Source of the DNA: DTU032 sp964346175
Lineage (GTDB): Bacteria > Bacillota > Clostridia > Saccharofermentanales > DTU023
Direction of reading: 5' to 3'
DNA length: 64,000 nt
Assembly (NCBI GenBank): GCA_964346175.1
Contig: CAYFTG010000005.1
Coordinates: 1 to 64,000 of the forward strand
Positions 1-8,331 of the stretch are shown in pieces. How positions within the stretch are numbered: position 1 is the first letter of the stretch; every line of letters begins with the position of its first letter. A program made the position numbers and the translations under genes. The notes under the pieces were generated by a model, which did no database searches, had not been told where the DNA came from, and was given only the letters and a program-made list of their open reading frames with translations.

Positions 1-418
1 CTATTAGTTCTTCCGCGTACTGATACATCTTTTCAAAGTAATCGGAAGCATGATAAAAGCGGTCTTCCCAGTCATAACCCAGCCAATGGATGTCTTTTTT
101 AATAGCTTTGACGTAAGCTTCATCCTCTTTCGCAGGATTAGTGTCATCCATACGCAGATTACATAAGCCTTGATAGCGTTCCGCCAGGCCGAAGTTGATT
201 ACCAGGGCCTTGGCGTGTCCGATATGAAGCAAGCCGTTCGGTTCGGGTGGGAACCTTGTATGTACGGTCATGCCTTCAGTGCGACCGCCTTCAGCCATGT
301 CCTCATCTATGGCGTCAATTATAAAATGAGACAGTTCGTTATCCGTCCTGACTTCTTCCGGCGGCGTGAGGCGATCACCGGAAGTCGGGAAGGAACAGCT
401 GGAATTATTTTTTGTCAT
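1..418 (-). CDS. glnS: Glutaminyl-tRNA synthetase, N-terminal part (runs off left edge)
   Basis: Class I aminoacyl-tRNA synthetase that charges tRNA-Gln with glutamine in the cytoplasm. The reverse strand reads 139 residues before the window ends. It carries the family signature PPEPNG followed by the HIGH nucleotide-binding motif (LLHIGHAKA), then NLRMDDTNPAKEDEAYV and DIHWLGYDW, all typical of GlnRS and distinguishing it from GluRS. The ATG at 416-418 is preceded by AAGGA on the minus strand. Residues 1-25 before the conserved helix are poorly conserved. The KMSKS motif and anticodon-binding domain must lie left of the window. It is transcribed away from the DUF5685 gene. Many Firmicutes make Gln-tRNA through GatCAB instead, so a dedicated GlnRS is a useful lineage marker. 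Confidence 0.93.
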   Translation of the reverse strand, partial: MTKNNSSCSFPTSGDRLTPPEEVRTDNELSHFIIDAIDEDMAEGGRTEGMTVHTRFPPEPNGLLHIGHAKALVINFGLAERYQGLCNLRMDDTNPAKEDEAYVKAIKKDIHWLGYDWEDRFYHASDYFEKMYQYAEELI

Positions 419-467
419 ATAAGTTCACGTCCTTGTCTAATTCTGAGTTAGTTATTTGAGCTTGTTC

Positions 468-496
468 ATGATACCATGCAATGAATAAGCTGACTA
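468..496 (-). promoter_or_regulatory. Possible extended -10 promoter for glnS
   Basis: On the minus strand a TATCAT -10 (473-468) is preceded by TGG, an extended -10, with TAGTCA 17 bp upstream as a weak -35. It points at glnS 50 bases away. Called by eye from consensus, so tentative. Confidence 0.35.
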
Positions 497-528
497 TTAC
501 ATGCTTAACGACTCATTGTGGATCAAAT

Positions 529-1380
529 ATGTTTGGATATGTGCGACCGGAAAAAGAATTATTATTGATGCGAGATTTTTCGCGTTATCGCTCCATTTAT
601 TGTGGTTTATGCAAAGCGATTAAGCTACGTTACGGAAATCTTCAGCGCAGTGTCGTGACTTATGACATGACCTTTTTGGCATTACTGCTCTTGGCTCTTT
701 CGCTTGAGGACAGCGAGATGGTGCGAGAAGGATGCGTCCTGAATCCTATTCAGAAAAAAGCAATCAGCAAAAATCATGCCGCTTTAGATTTTGCTGCAGA
801 TGCCAGCATTCTTTTGGCTTACTACTCCGCCTTGGATAATGCCCAAGATGAGCGACCTTTTGTAGGAAAGATGCAAAGCCTCCTGCTCAGGCGTTCCGGC
901 AAGAAGGCCGGACAGCAATATCCTGAACTTAGTGCGAAGATTGAGGCCTCACTGAAGGATTTGAATGAGATGGAAAAGGGCGACTACGATCCTGCTGCCG
1001 CTAATATTTTCGGACAGCTTTTGTCTGACCTTTTTGCCACAGGAGCACAGATTATAGATCTTCCTGAACGAGATCTGTTGATTCGGGTTTTGCCCGACGT
1101 CGGCTTTGCCTTGGGCAAATGGGTTTACCTGATGGATGCGTTTGACGATCGGGAAGACGACCTTCATAATAAACAGTGGAATCCACTATTGAAATTTTCT
1201 GAGGAAGACAGTCGAATCTTTGCTGAGGAAAGCCTCAAGGAAAACGAAGAAGAAGTAGATCGTTTGCTAGCTCTCCTGCCGTATCAGCGCGACGGAGCTA
1301 TCATTGGAAATATTGCCACCATCGGTTTAGTGAGAACGCGTGAGCGGGTTTTGGCGGGAATAGAACTACCTCGGGTATAA
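529..1380 (+). CDS. DUF5685 family protein
   Basis: Cytoplasmic protein of unknown function, 283 residues from this start. The N-terminus MFGYVRPEKE, followed by a YCGLCKAI Cys-pair motif and a YDMTFLALLLLAL segment, matches the DUF5685 family of Clostridia. A second acidic segment (LMDAFDDREDD) resembles the Asp-rich helices of isoprenoid-synthase-like folds, but I would not assign an activity from that. The frame extends upstream to an ATG at 481. I prefer 529 because the family starts with MFGYVRP, although neither start has a convincing ribosome site. The gene is followed after 45 bases by a J-domain protein and then a membrane protein, a likely three-gene unit. Function not recognised. 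Confidence 0.8.
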   Translation: MFGYVRPEKELLLMRDFSRYRSIYCGLCKAIKLRYGNLQRSVVTYDMTFLALLLLALSLEDSEMVREGCVLNPIQKKAISKNHAALDFAADASILLAYYSALDNAQDERPFVGKMQSLLLRRSGKKAGQQYPELSAKIEASLKDLNEMEKGDYDPAAANIFGQLLSDLFATGAQIIDLPERDLLIRVLPDVGFALGKWVYLMDAFDDREDDLHNKQWNPLLKFSEEDSRIFAEESLKENEEEVDRLLALLPYQRDGAIIGNIATIGLVRTRERVLAGIELPRV

Positions 1381-1425
1381 CAGCCGACTTGAAACTGAGA
1401 GATTGAACTGGGAGATTAGATAAAA

Positions 1426-1824
1426 ATGGCAAAAGACCCATATGATGTTTTAGGCGTCAGACGCGGAGCCACGGATAAGGAAATCCGTGACGCTTATCTT
1501 GAACAGACCAAAAAATACCACCCGGACAGATATCAAGATCCAACGATGAAAGAGCTGGCCGAGGAAAAAATGAAGGAAGTCAACATCGCCTACGATCAGC
1601 TGACTAAGGGCAATAGGCAAAACGCCGACCCTTATCAGAGAGCGCCCAATCAAAACCCATACGGCTACGGTGCCTATCGTACCCCCTATGGTCAGCAAAA
1701 TCAGCAAAACCAATCACCCTATTACCGCTCTTCAGGCTCGGGCTGCTGTGAGCAGTTGGCTTGCCTTTGCTGTGCCGATAGCTGCTGCGAATGCATGGGC
1801 GGTGACCTCTGCCTTTGCTGTTAA
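1426..1824 (+). CDS. J-domain protein with cysteine-rich tail
   Basis: Small DnaJ-type co-chaperone, 132 residues. Residues 1-65 form a J domain (DPYDVLGVRRGATDKEIRDA) with the HPD motif in KKYHPDRY that stimulates the Hsp70 ATPase. A Gln/Asn/Tyr/Pro-rich linker (about 68-104) follows, then a C-terminal stretch with nine Cys in about 27 residues, including CC, CLCC, SCCEC and LCLCC pairs. It lacks the G/F region, the CxxCxGxG zinc repeats and the substrate-binding domain of canonical DnaJ, which is encoded separately at 12144. The Cys cluster could bind metal, carry acyl groups or anchor the protein at a membrane; the sequence does not decide which. The neighbours (DUF5685 and a membrane protein) suggest these three genes work together. 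Confidence 0.85.
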   Translation: MAKDPYDVLGVRRGATDKEIRDAYLEQTKKYHPDRYQDPTMKELAEEKMKEVNIAYDQLTKGNRQNADPYQRAPNQNPYGYGAYRTPYGQQNQQNQSPYYRSSGSGCCEQLACLCCADSCCECMGGDLCLCC

Positions 1825-1828
1825 AAGC

Positions 1829-2377
1829 ATGCCTTCAGATCGAAAAACTACAAGACCTGCTTTCATGATCGCGCTGGGCGGAATCTTGATCGCCCTTGGC
1901 TGGATTTTCGTGATTCTCTCCGGCGTTTTGCCCACGGGAAGACTCTTTCTGCTTCTTCTCGCTTCTTTGGTAGTAGCTACAGCTTTTTTTGAGATGCGGC
2001 TCACCGGTGGACTTTTAGTCGCATTCGGTATTAGCCTACTTAGCCTGACCTATCCGGGCTTGGTGCACGCCGCAATTTTCGCTATCTTCGTGGGACCTTT
2101 GACATTGCTGACTTTGCAGCTTTCGCGTCTGCAGATTCCCAAAATCGCCCAATACCTGATCTCTCATATTCTTATGAGCCTTATCTTGTTCGCACTGATC
2201 AGACTTGTCGGATTGGACAGCTTCATAACAAATCGGCTTAACCTGGACCTGTGGCTGCTCTTACTTATCCTGTTCGCAGCATTTCAGCTCTTGCTGATTA
2301 TCTACCGGCAGGTGCTTTTTTATTTTGAAGCTTTTTATGATGAGCGAATCAAGCCTTGGATCCGTAGAAACGCTTAA
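1829..2377 (+). CDS. Predicted multi-pass membrane protein of unknown function
   Basis: About 182 residues, almost all hydrophobic, with five or six likely transmembrane helices separated by very short loops (GRLFLLLL, EMRLTGGLLVAF, RLVGLDSF). A charged C-terminal tail (YDERIKPWIRRNA) probably faces the cytoplasm. The ATG at 1829 begins 4 bases after the stop of the J-domain gene and has no obvious ribosome site of its own, so translation may be coupled. Longer in-frame upstream readings overlap the J-protein gene and are less likely. The layout recalls small integral membrane proteins such as ECF-type substrate-binding subunits, but I cannot place it in a family. Confidence 0.7.
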   Translation: MPSDRKTTRPAFMIALGGILIALGWIFVILSGVLPTGRLFLLLLASLVVATAFFEMRLTGGLLVAFGISLLSLTYPGLVHAAIFAIFVGPLTLLTLQLSRLQIPKIAQYLISHILMSLILFALIRLVGLDSFITNRLNLDLWLLLLILFAAFQLLLIIYRQVLFYFEAFYDERIKPWIRRNA

Positions 2378-3916
2378 CTACTTCCTCTTGTAAGGAAGTC
2401 TGCCACGCTCCAGCCGCAGCATACGCCGCCAATATAGTAGGTGCAGTATCTCCCTGAACAGAAGAATTGCAAGAATAATGCAGATAAAGAAGGCTAGCCC
2501 CATAATCATCCTGCCTAGATTTGCGTTGTTATAAAGTAAGCTGACAAACCTAGCCATAAAAGTATTGGATGAAATGATATCGCGATCGGGTCCAACTCTA
2601 GCCGGGATTCTGGTGCCGTCCAACATTTCGAAGATGATCTGACCCGTCATGCTCCCTTTTTGAATGGGCAGTAGGTAAGGGGCATTGCCCACATAAATGA
2701 CGTCATCTTTAAGATAAAAGTCGTCAGTGGGGTGGATGTAGTAAATGGTATCCAAATACTGCAGAGAAAAACTCTCGCCACTTTCGGTTCTTTCGCTGTA
2801 GCCCGTGACGATCTCACCCTCCTCCGTCAGAGGAGTCCGCTGATAATGCTGATCTATGCTGTCATAGAGTTTCAGGGTTTCATCAATCAAAGGGCTTTGT
2901 TTGGCAGAGACAAGTAAAGTGCTTATAGGAATATCGTCCGCGGTTCTACCAAAACTGATGCTTAGCGAAAAACGGTCGGAACGATGGTGGAAGGCCGCAT
3001 CCACCTTGCCCTCGGAGAGGGTAAAGAGTCGGGAGATGTTAGAGCGCATCGGGATTACTCTGGTGCCGTCCTCGGCTTGTACGGAAACTAACTGCTCACT
3101 CACCTGAAGATATTGCATCGCCGATCTGCTGGCTTGTATGGCCTGAAGAAGTAGAGAGATATCATTGAGGCTGCTTTTGGCTGTAAATACATCCATCTCA
3201 GCAAAGTCGGGAATTATATTCGGCACAGTTTGACCGTCTATTACCGGTCGCAGATCCTGGTTTTCATCTCTTTGAAAAACAACATTATTCCAATCAAGTT
3301 CGGGATCAGAATAAAAGGCAGGCGCAGTATTCTCTCGTTCCGCCTTGGACATCAAGACAGCCTTGAATTCAGTGTTTATCATGCCTAATTCACTGGCTCT
3401 TTGCTGCATGACTGTGAGGAAATTTGCTTCGTTAGAGAAAAGATGCTCAGTGATGGCTAATGCAGCGGCATCCGAGTTTTGCATTAGAAGCCGCATGATC
3501 AAATATTGATAGGGCAGGTTCATGCCTCTTTCGAGTAGGAAAGTGGCATTCGTTTCCAGTGCTGCCAGCGCTTCAACTTCTTCCGATATAAAGATCAGAT
3601 CATCCGGAGCAAGTCGATCTGAGCTGATAAGAAGGGTCATCAAGCGCGAGACGGCAGGGATTTCCAAAGGGACGTCAGCGTTGTGACTGTAGAGCAGGGG
3701 ACGATCGGGAGCATTGAAAACCAAACCCGCCGGTAGGCTAAACGGTGCCACAAAGGCGGCAGCCATACTTTCGTTGTCGCCGTCTGCAGCTTGTACCTGC
3801 CGGGCGCTAAAAGGAACTGCCAGCAGTGAAAAGATGCAAATAAAAGCGAGGACAAGCAGAGCAATTTTAAGTGAGTATGAGATAATTTTATGCGTACGAA
3901 AACTATTTGTGCCCAC
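2378..3916 (-). CDS. Membrane-anchored S11 (D-Ala-D-Ala carboxypeptidase)-like protein, catalytic motifs degenerate
   Basis: About 512 residues. There is an N-terminal membrane segment (LKIALLVLAFICIFSLLAV), an extracytoplasmic body resembling the low-molecular-weight penicillin-binding proteins, and a C-terminal membrane helix (MIMGLAFFICIILAILL) with a basic tail. The body aligns with S11 enzymes at LLYSHNADVPLEIPAVSRLMT and LLMQNSDAAALAITEHL. However, the SxxK nucleophile motif reads PAVSRLMT, the SxN motif reads QNSDAA, and no KTG box is seen, so it is probably not an active carboxypeptidase. I choose the GTG at 3914-3916 because AAAGGATG lies 8 bases upstream; a TTG at 3970 is in frame but unsupported. 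It is divergent from the M28-like lipoprotein. Role unknown; a cell-wall binding or scaffolding pseudoenzyme is an inference. Confidence 0.72.
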   Translation of the reverse strand: MGTNSFRTHKIISYSLKIALLVLAFICIFSLLAVPFSARQVQAADGDNESMAAAFVAPFSLPAGLVFNAPDRPLLYSHNADVPLEIPAVSRLMTLLISSDRLAPDDLIFISEEVEALAALETNATFLLERGMNLPYQYLIMRLLMQNSDAAALAITEHLFSNEANFLTVMQQRASELGMINTEFKAVLMSKAERENTAPAFYSDPELDWNNVVFQRDENQDLRPVIDGQTVPNIIPDFAEMDVFTAKSSLNDISLLLQAIQASRSAMQYLQVSEQLVSVQAEDGTRVIPMRSNISRLFTLSEGKVDAAFHHRSDRFSLSISFGRTADDIPISTLLVSAKQSPLIDETLKLYDSIDQHYQRTPLTEEGEIVTGYSERTESGESFSLQYLDTIYYIHPTDDFYLKDDVIYVGNAPYLLPIQKGSMTGQIIFEMLDGTRIPARVGPDRDIISSNTFMARFVSLLYNNANLGRMIMGLAFFICIILAILLFREILHLLYWRRMLRLERGRLPYKRK

Positions 3917-4036
3917 TATTACAGCATCCTTTCGATCTTTATAAGACAATGATAGGGCCTTTTCATGCAAGAATCAATAATTGATTGTATGCTAAAATTA
4001 AAGCGAAATTGCAGATTTAAGGAGTTTTTAGACCTA

Positions 4037-5383
4037 GTGTCAATTAATAAATTATCATCAAAGGGAAATAAAAAATTTTCTCTACGCTATTTTTGCATTG
4101 TGTTGGCTGTGTTCCTAGTAGTTTTACCATTGCTGGCCTGTCAAGGTGATGAGCCTGAGGCGCACACCCGTGATGCGGATTACGGTTCCGGCGGGAAAGA
4201 GTTTGCGGAAACTTTGGCTCGCAACTTTCCGAGACGTGTACCCGGATCTGATGAAGAAAAGAGAGCTGCGCAGTATATTTTCGACCAGCTGACACTCTTT
4301 GGCTACACGCCCGAAGTGCAGAGGTTTTCATTTTATAAGACCGGAGAGTTGATGGAATCTCAGAATGTGCTTGTGAAATTAAGCGGATCGGGTTTCACCT
4401 ATGCCCCCCAATTCGAACAAGACCGCGTAGAGGACGCGCCGGAAACGTTGGACGACAGAATTTTGATTATCGGAGCACATTACGATACACCTGAATTTAC
4501 TCCTCCGGCAAACGAGAATGGACAGGTGCCGATCAATACAGCAGACGGCATTCATAATAATGCCTCAGGCGTAGCTGCGGTCATGATGACTGCCAAACAG
4601 ATGTTGCAGACAAAACCGGGATACGATATCCATCTTGTGTTTTTTGGCGCAGGCACCAGAAGGCAGGAAGGAGCTCAAGCCTATTTGCAATCTCTGAGTT
4701 CCGCTGAAGTGGAGCTTGTCGATGCCATGGTCAACATCGGACCGATCTACGCAGGGGATAAAGTCTACGCCCATGCAGGACAAAACTCCGTCATGGAGGG
4801 AGCTGAGAAAAACTATGAAATGAGGCGCAAACTGTATCAGGTTACAGATATTTTCTTTGATTACAGACTTAATACGCAAAACGGCTACGCCGTATATACA
4901 AATCAGACGGATTATTACATGCCTCATTCTCCCATTGGCGGCGGGCCCAAGCAGTTAGGACTTTATCGCGAATGGACGACGATTGAGTCGGACCACACAC
5001 CTTTTGATGAAGCAGGTATACCGGTGGTTTTCATAGAATCAGGAGATTACAACGTTGCGAAAGAAGAACTCGGCCAAGAAAACACCAGTCCACGCTTCGC
5101 TCCAACTGAGGGCATGATCTCGGGGACTCTCTTTGATGAAAGTCAATATTTGGAGGAGTTCTTCCGCGCTTTGGAAGATGAAAGCAATATAAACTTGCCT
5201 ACACTCAAAGACGAAGTCGAGACCGAGACTGAGGCAAATGTAACTACAGAAGGCGAGACAGAAGAAGAGGCTGAAGACGAAGAAATCAGTATAGATCGAT
5301 TAAGTAAACGTATTAACAATACCGCTTTTATACTGCTTCAATTGAGCCGCCGCGGGCCGATTAACTACAGTTTTGAACAATGA
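4037..5383 (+). CDS. M28-family peptidase-like lipoprotein, apparently lacking catalytic residues
   Basis: Exported lipoprotein of about 448 residues. The lipobox LLAC places the lipidated Cys at residue 35 after a hydrophobic segment. The fold is that of M28 zinc aminopeptidases: IIGAHYDTPE supplies the first metal His, and SDHTPFDEAGIPVVFIES is the classic C-terminal metal-ligand block. The bridging-Asp region reads GIHNNASGVA instead of DDNASGVA, and the catalytic Glu pair region reads FFGAGTRRQEGA instead of an AEE motif, so peptidase activity is doubtful. An acidic Thr/Glu-rich tail follows. GTG at 4037 has AAGGAG 12 bases upstream and gives a normal signal peptide; the ATG at 3965 is the alternative. 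Divergent from the S11-like gene. Confidence 0.75.
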   Translation: MSINKLSSKGNKKFSLRYFCIVLAVFLVVLPLLACQGDEPEAHTRDADYGSGGKEFAETLARNFPRRVPGSDEEKRAAQYIFDQLTLFGYTPEVQRFSFYKTGELMESQNVLVKLSGSGFTYAPQFEQDRVEDAPETLDDRILIIGAHYDTPEFTPPANENGQVPINTADGIHNNASGVAAVMMTAKQMLQTKPGYDIHLVFFGAGTRRQEGAQAYLQSLSSAEVELVDAMVNIGPIYAGDKVYAHAGQNSVMEGAEKNYEMRRKLYQVTDIFFDYRLNTQNGYAVYTNQTDYYMPHSPIGGGPKQLGLYREWTTIESDHTPFDEAGIPVVFIESGDYNVAKEELGQENTSPRFAPTEGMISGTLFDESQYLEEFFRALEDESNINLPTLKDEVETETEANVTTEGETEEEAEDEEISIDRLSKRINNTAFILLQLSRRGPINYSFEQ

Positions 5384-5417
5384 GAACTATCCACAGACCA
5401 TAGCGAGGAGAGAAAAC

Positions 5418-5960
5418 ATGCTTAATTTATTACTGAATGTAACGATTCTTGGTATCAGCGATTGGGTATTCTGGCTGCTTATTGCAGTGCTGGCCAGTGT
5501 GATCGAGATCAGTACCCTCAATCTGGTGTCAACCTGGTTTATAGTTGCTGCCATCTTTGCAGTGATTGCCAGTTTATTGGGAGCATCCTTAGCTTTACAG
5601 CTAGTGATATTCTTTTCAGCATCTGTAATTGGTTTGCTGATATTCATTTTCCTGATCAAACCGAAGTACATGCAAACTGCAGGACGCATTGTGGCGACCA
5701 ATGCAGACCGTATTATCGGTAAAGTAGGTATCGTTACAGAAACTATTGACACCGAAGTTGGACGCGGCTTGATCAGAGTAGATAACCAGATTTGGAGTGC
5801 ACGTGCTGAAGACGAAGAAGATGTCATCGAACCTGGCGCTGAAGTTTTTGTTTTGACTATCATAGGAGTTAAGGCAGTCGTCAAACGACATAAGAGGAAC
5901 AAACCCGCTCCTGCTGAGGACTTCCCTCAAGAAGTATTAGAAGAAGTAGATGAGGAATAA
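5418..5960 (+). CDS. NfeD-like membrane protein
   Basis: 180-residue integral membrane protein of the short NfeD family. It has three hydrophobic helices (about 15-85) followed by a soluble OB-fold domain at about 95-165 containing GKVGIVTETIDTEVGRGLIRV and IWSARAEDEEDVIEPGAEV, typical of NfeD C-terminal domains. NfeD proteins are normally encoded beside an SPFH/stomatin partner, exactly as here (SPFH gene at 6052), and are thought to organise membrane microdomains. ATG 5418 is preceded by GAGGAG at a good spacing, so I reject the longer reading from 5373. The 91 bases to the SPFH gene show no clear terminator. Confidence 0.88.
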   Translation: MLNLLLNVTILGISDWVFWLLIAVLASVIEISTLNLVSTWFIVAAIFAVIASLLGASLALQLVIFFSASVIGLLIFIFLIKPKYMQTAGRIVATNADRIIGKVGIVTETIDTEVGRGLIRVDNQIWSARAEDEEDVIEPGAEVFVLTIIGVKAVVKRHKRNKPAPAEDFPQEVLEEVDEE

Positions 5961-6051
5961 TCAACTACTGTAATGAAGGTATCGGCAGGAAAAAGCTTTT
6001 GCCTCTACACTAGGACAAAACGCTTCTGCTAGAGAATAAAAGGAGAAAAAC

Positions 6052-7038
6052 ATGACTTTGATTTACACAGCACTACAAACAACAGCAGGTATAGGGGAAA
6101 TCATTGCACTGCTTGCAGTAATTCTCTTTATCTTTTTGATTCTAATCAAAAACGTGCGCGTCGTTCCGCAGGCAAATGTTTATGTAATTGAACGTTTGGG
6201 CACTTACAAGAATACCTGGCAGACCGGTATTCACATGAAGATACCCTTTATCGACCGCATCGCGCGCAGAATCTCTTTGAAAGAGCGTGTCGCCGACTTC
6301 CAACCGCAAGCTGTTATTACAAAAGACAACGTTACTATGCAGATTGACACAGTTATCTTTTTCCAAGTCGTTGACCCGGTGTTATATAGCTATGGTATCG
6401 AGAACCCGATCTTGGCGATAGAAAACCTGACTGCTACTACCTTACGTAATATCATCGGTGATTTGGAACTGGACGAAACACTCACTTCTCGTGATGTAAT
6501 CAACACGCGTATGCGCATTACTTTGGATGAAGCCACCGACCCTTGGGGCATTAAGGTCAACCGCGTTGAGCTTAAAAATATTCTGCCTCCACAAGACATT
6601 CAGACCGCAATGGAACGTCAGATGAAAGCTGAGCGTGAAAAACGTGAGAGCATCTTGATCGCTGAAGGTCAGAAAGAAGCTGCGATTCGTGTTGCTGAGG
6701 GTGATAAAGAGGCCGCAATCCTGCGCGCTGACGCCATGAGAGAGACCGCAATCCGCGAATCCGAGGGTGAAGCACAGGCGATTCTGAAGGTGCAGGAAGC
6801 AACAGCAAGAGGTCTGCAGATGATCAAAGACGTTCAAGCGGACGACGCCTTACTTGCTCTTCGCAGTCTGGATACCTTTGCCAAAGTTGCTGACGGACGC
6901 GCCACCAAGATCATTATCCCTTCCGATCTACAAGGCTTGGCCAGCTTAGCCGTCTCAGTGAAGGAAGTTCTGTCTGATGTTGAGAACACAGGAGCCGAAG
7001 ATCCACAGGCTAGACAGGCGCGACTCGGCCAAAGCTAA
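6052..7038 (+). CDS. SPFH/Band 7 (stomatin/QmcA-like) membrane protein
   Basis: 328-residue slipin. One N-terminal transmembrane helix (about 13-33) is followed by the SPFH domain (VPQANVYVIERLGTYKNTW, FIDRIARRISLKERVADFQP, ITKDNVTMQIDTVIFFQVVD) and a long Ala/Glu/Arg-rich coiled coil (about 190-255, repeats of EKRESILIAEGQKEAAIRVA) used for oligomerisation. Members form ring-shaped membrane scaffolds and partner with NfeD proteins; the nfeD-like gene lies directly upstream. ATG 6052 follows AAAGGAG. The stop overlaps the ATG of hemW (TAATG), so the two genes are likely co-translated. Confidence 0.92.
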   Translation: MTLIYTALQTTAGIGEIIALLAVILFIFLILIKNVRVVPQANVYVIERLGTYKNTWQTGIHMKIPFIDRIARRISLKERVADFQPQAVITKDNVTMQIDTVIFFQVVDPVLYSYGIENPILAIENLTATTLRNIIGDLELDETLTSRDVINTRMRITLDEATDPWGIKVNRVELKNILPPQDIQTAMERQMKAEREKRESILIAEGQKEAAIRVAEGDKEAAILRADAMRETAIRESEGEAQAILKVQEATARGLQMIKDVQADDALLALRSLDTFAKVADGRATKIIIPSDLQGLASLAVSVKEVLSDVENTGAEDPQARQARLGQS

Positions 7039-8231
7039 TGTCGGAAGTTGATAAAGCAAATTCTCTGACAAAGGTAGTGAGTTCACTTTATATTCACGTA
7101 CCCTTTTGTCAGAGAAAATGCCATTATTGTGATTTTTATAGTATTAGTTCGGCAGACTATGAAACTTACCGCAGTTGGCACGAGACGGTCGTTCTGGAAT
7201 TGCAGCGTTTGGCCTCTGAGGCCGATGCTGCAGGTGTTGAGATACAACCCTTAAGGACAATTTACTACGGCGGCGGTACGCCTTCACTAGTACCGGTCAA
7301 GTTCCTCGCTGAGGAACTTGAATTTTGCCGCAATCTATTTGGGATCGCTCCGGACGCGGAGATAACGCTGGAAGCAAATCCCGAGCAGATCAGCTCGGAG
7401 AAAGCTGCTGTCGCCTTCCTAGAAGCAGGTTTTAATCGTCTGAGCGTCGGTCTGCAAAGTGCCACGGACTCTTTGCTTGAACTCATGGGTCGCCACCACA
7501 GCAGAGATGAAGCTTTTCAGGCAATCAAATTCGCTCATAAAGCAGGTTTTAATAATATTTCAGCAGACCTGATGACGGGGCTGCCTGATGCGACGCTCTC
7601 TGATATCGATGACGCATTGGACTTCATCAGCACTTTGCCTCTGACGCACGTATCCTGCTATGCGCTGGACGTGCCTGACGGCACCGTTTTTGCGAAAATG
7701 CTTGCACGTGACGCCAGTCGCTTTCCGGATGACAGCAGCGAAAGACAAATGTTTCACCGCATTAGAGATGTACTGATTGAGCGAGGTTTTCAGCATTATG
7801 AGATCAGTAATTTCGCACTAGATTCGTTTCAGTCTCGACATAACCTGGTCTATTGGCGAGCCGAACCTTACTTGGCCGCGGGACCTGCTGCCAGCAGTTA
7901 TCTGGCCGGTATCAGGCGTAACAATCCTGCTTCTTTGGCTATCTGGAAAGAATCTGTCGCCACCGAGGGACCTTATTCGGAAGCTAATATTTGCGAAATT
8001 ATCTCCGAAGATGAAGCTGCCAAGGAGACTATGCTGCTAGGCTTACGCTTACTCGAGGGTGTGAAAGCTAAGGATTTTCAGGAGCGACATGGCAAGGATT
8101 ATCGCCTTTTGTTCGCATCAGAGATAGCAGAACTAAGTCGCACAGGATTGCTAGCTTTTGACGGGGAAACAGTGCGCCTCACACGCGAAGGAGAAGACTT
8201 TTGCAACGTAGTATTTCGCGAGTTTGTCTGA
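7038..8231 (+). CDS. hemW: Radical SAM protein HemW (heme chaperone-like, HemN family)
   Basis: 397 residues. The [4Fe-4S]/SAM motif CxxxCxxC is present as CQRKCHYCDF at about residue 24, followed by the GGGTPSL motif and a HemN-type C-terminal domain. HemW proteins are often mis-annotated as oxygen-independent coproporphyrinogen oxidase; characterised members bind and transfer heme. Its position immediately before hrcA is the usual one in Firmicutes. The start overlaps the SPFH stop by one base. No heme biosynthesis genes other than the related hemZ (52946) occur in the window. Confidence 0.92.
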   Translation: MSEVDKANSLTKVVSSLYIHVPFCQRKCHYCDFYSISSADYETYRSWHETVVLELQRLASEADAAGVEIQPLRTIYYGGGTPSLVPVKFLAEELEFCRNLFGIAPDAEITLEANPEQISSEKAAVAFLEAGFNRLSVGLQSATDSLLELMGRHHSRDEAFQAIKFAHKAGFNNISADLMTGLPDATLSDIDDALDFISTLPLTHVSCYALDVPDGTVFAKMLARDASRFPDDSSERQMFHRIRDVLIERGFQHYEISNFALDSFQSRHNLVYWRAEPYLAAGPAASSYLAGIRRNNPASLAIWKESVATEGPYSEANICEIISEDEAAKETMLLGLRLLEGVKAKDFQERHGKDYRLLFASEIAELSRTGLLAFDGETVRLTREGEDFCNVVFREFV

Positions 8232-8298
8232 TTGAAAATAATGCGAAAATTGCTTCAAATTAGATTCATAATGTGCCACTTTTGTTGCCTTTAAAACG

Positions 8299-8324
8299 TT
8301 GACACTCCATAGTGAGAGTGTTAA
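8299..8324. promoter_or_regulatory. Second, CIRCE-like inverted repeat overlapping the promoter
   Basis: TTGACACTC (8299-8307), 8-base spacer, GAGTGTTAA (8316-8324). The two 9-base arms are inverted copies with one mismatch, and each differs from a CIRCE arm at one or two positions. The left arm contains the -35 hexamer and the right arm reaches into the -10. It sits 7 bases before the perfect CIRCE. The spacer is 8 rather than the canonical 9 bases, so HrcA binding is an inference. Confidence 0.5.
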
Positions 8325-8327
8325 ATT
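8299..8327 (+). promoter_or_regulatory. Sigma-A promoter of the hrcA-grpE-dnaK-dnaJ operon
   Basis: Perfect TTGACA (8299-8304), 17-bp spacer and TAAATT (8322-8327). It lies just upstream of the CIRCE operator and is itself covered by a CIRCE-like palindrome, so promoter and operators overlap. Confidence 0.75.
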
Positions 8328-8331
8328 ATGT

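Noticed and set aside
1670..1828. Upstream extension of the membrane-protein frame inside the J-protein gene
   Set aside because: The extension overlaps a clear gene in another frame and adds no recognisable sequence; the ATG at 1829 fits better.
3965..4036. N-terminal extension of the M28-like lipoprotein from ATG 3965
   Set aside because: It has no ribosome site and would put 24 extra residues before the lipoprotein signal. Kept only as an alternative start.
7038..8231. hemW and hemZ together as evidence for a heme pathway
   Set aside because: No other heme biosynthesis gene is present, and both families occur in anaerobes without full heme synthesis.
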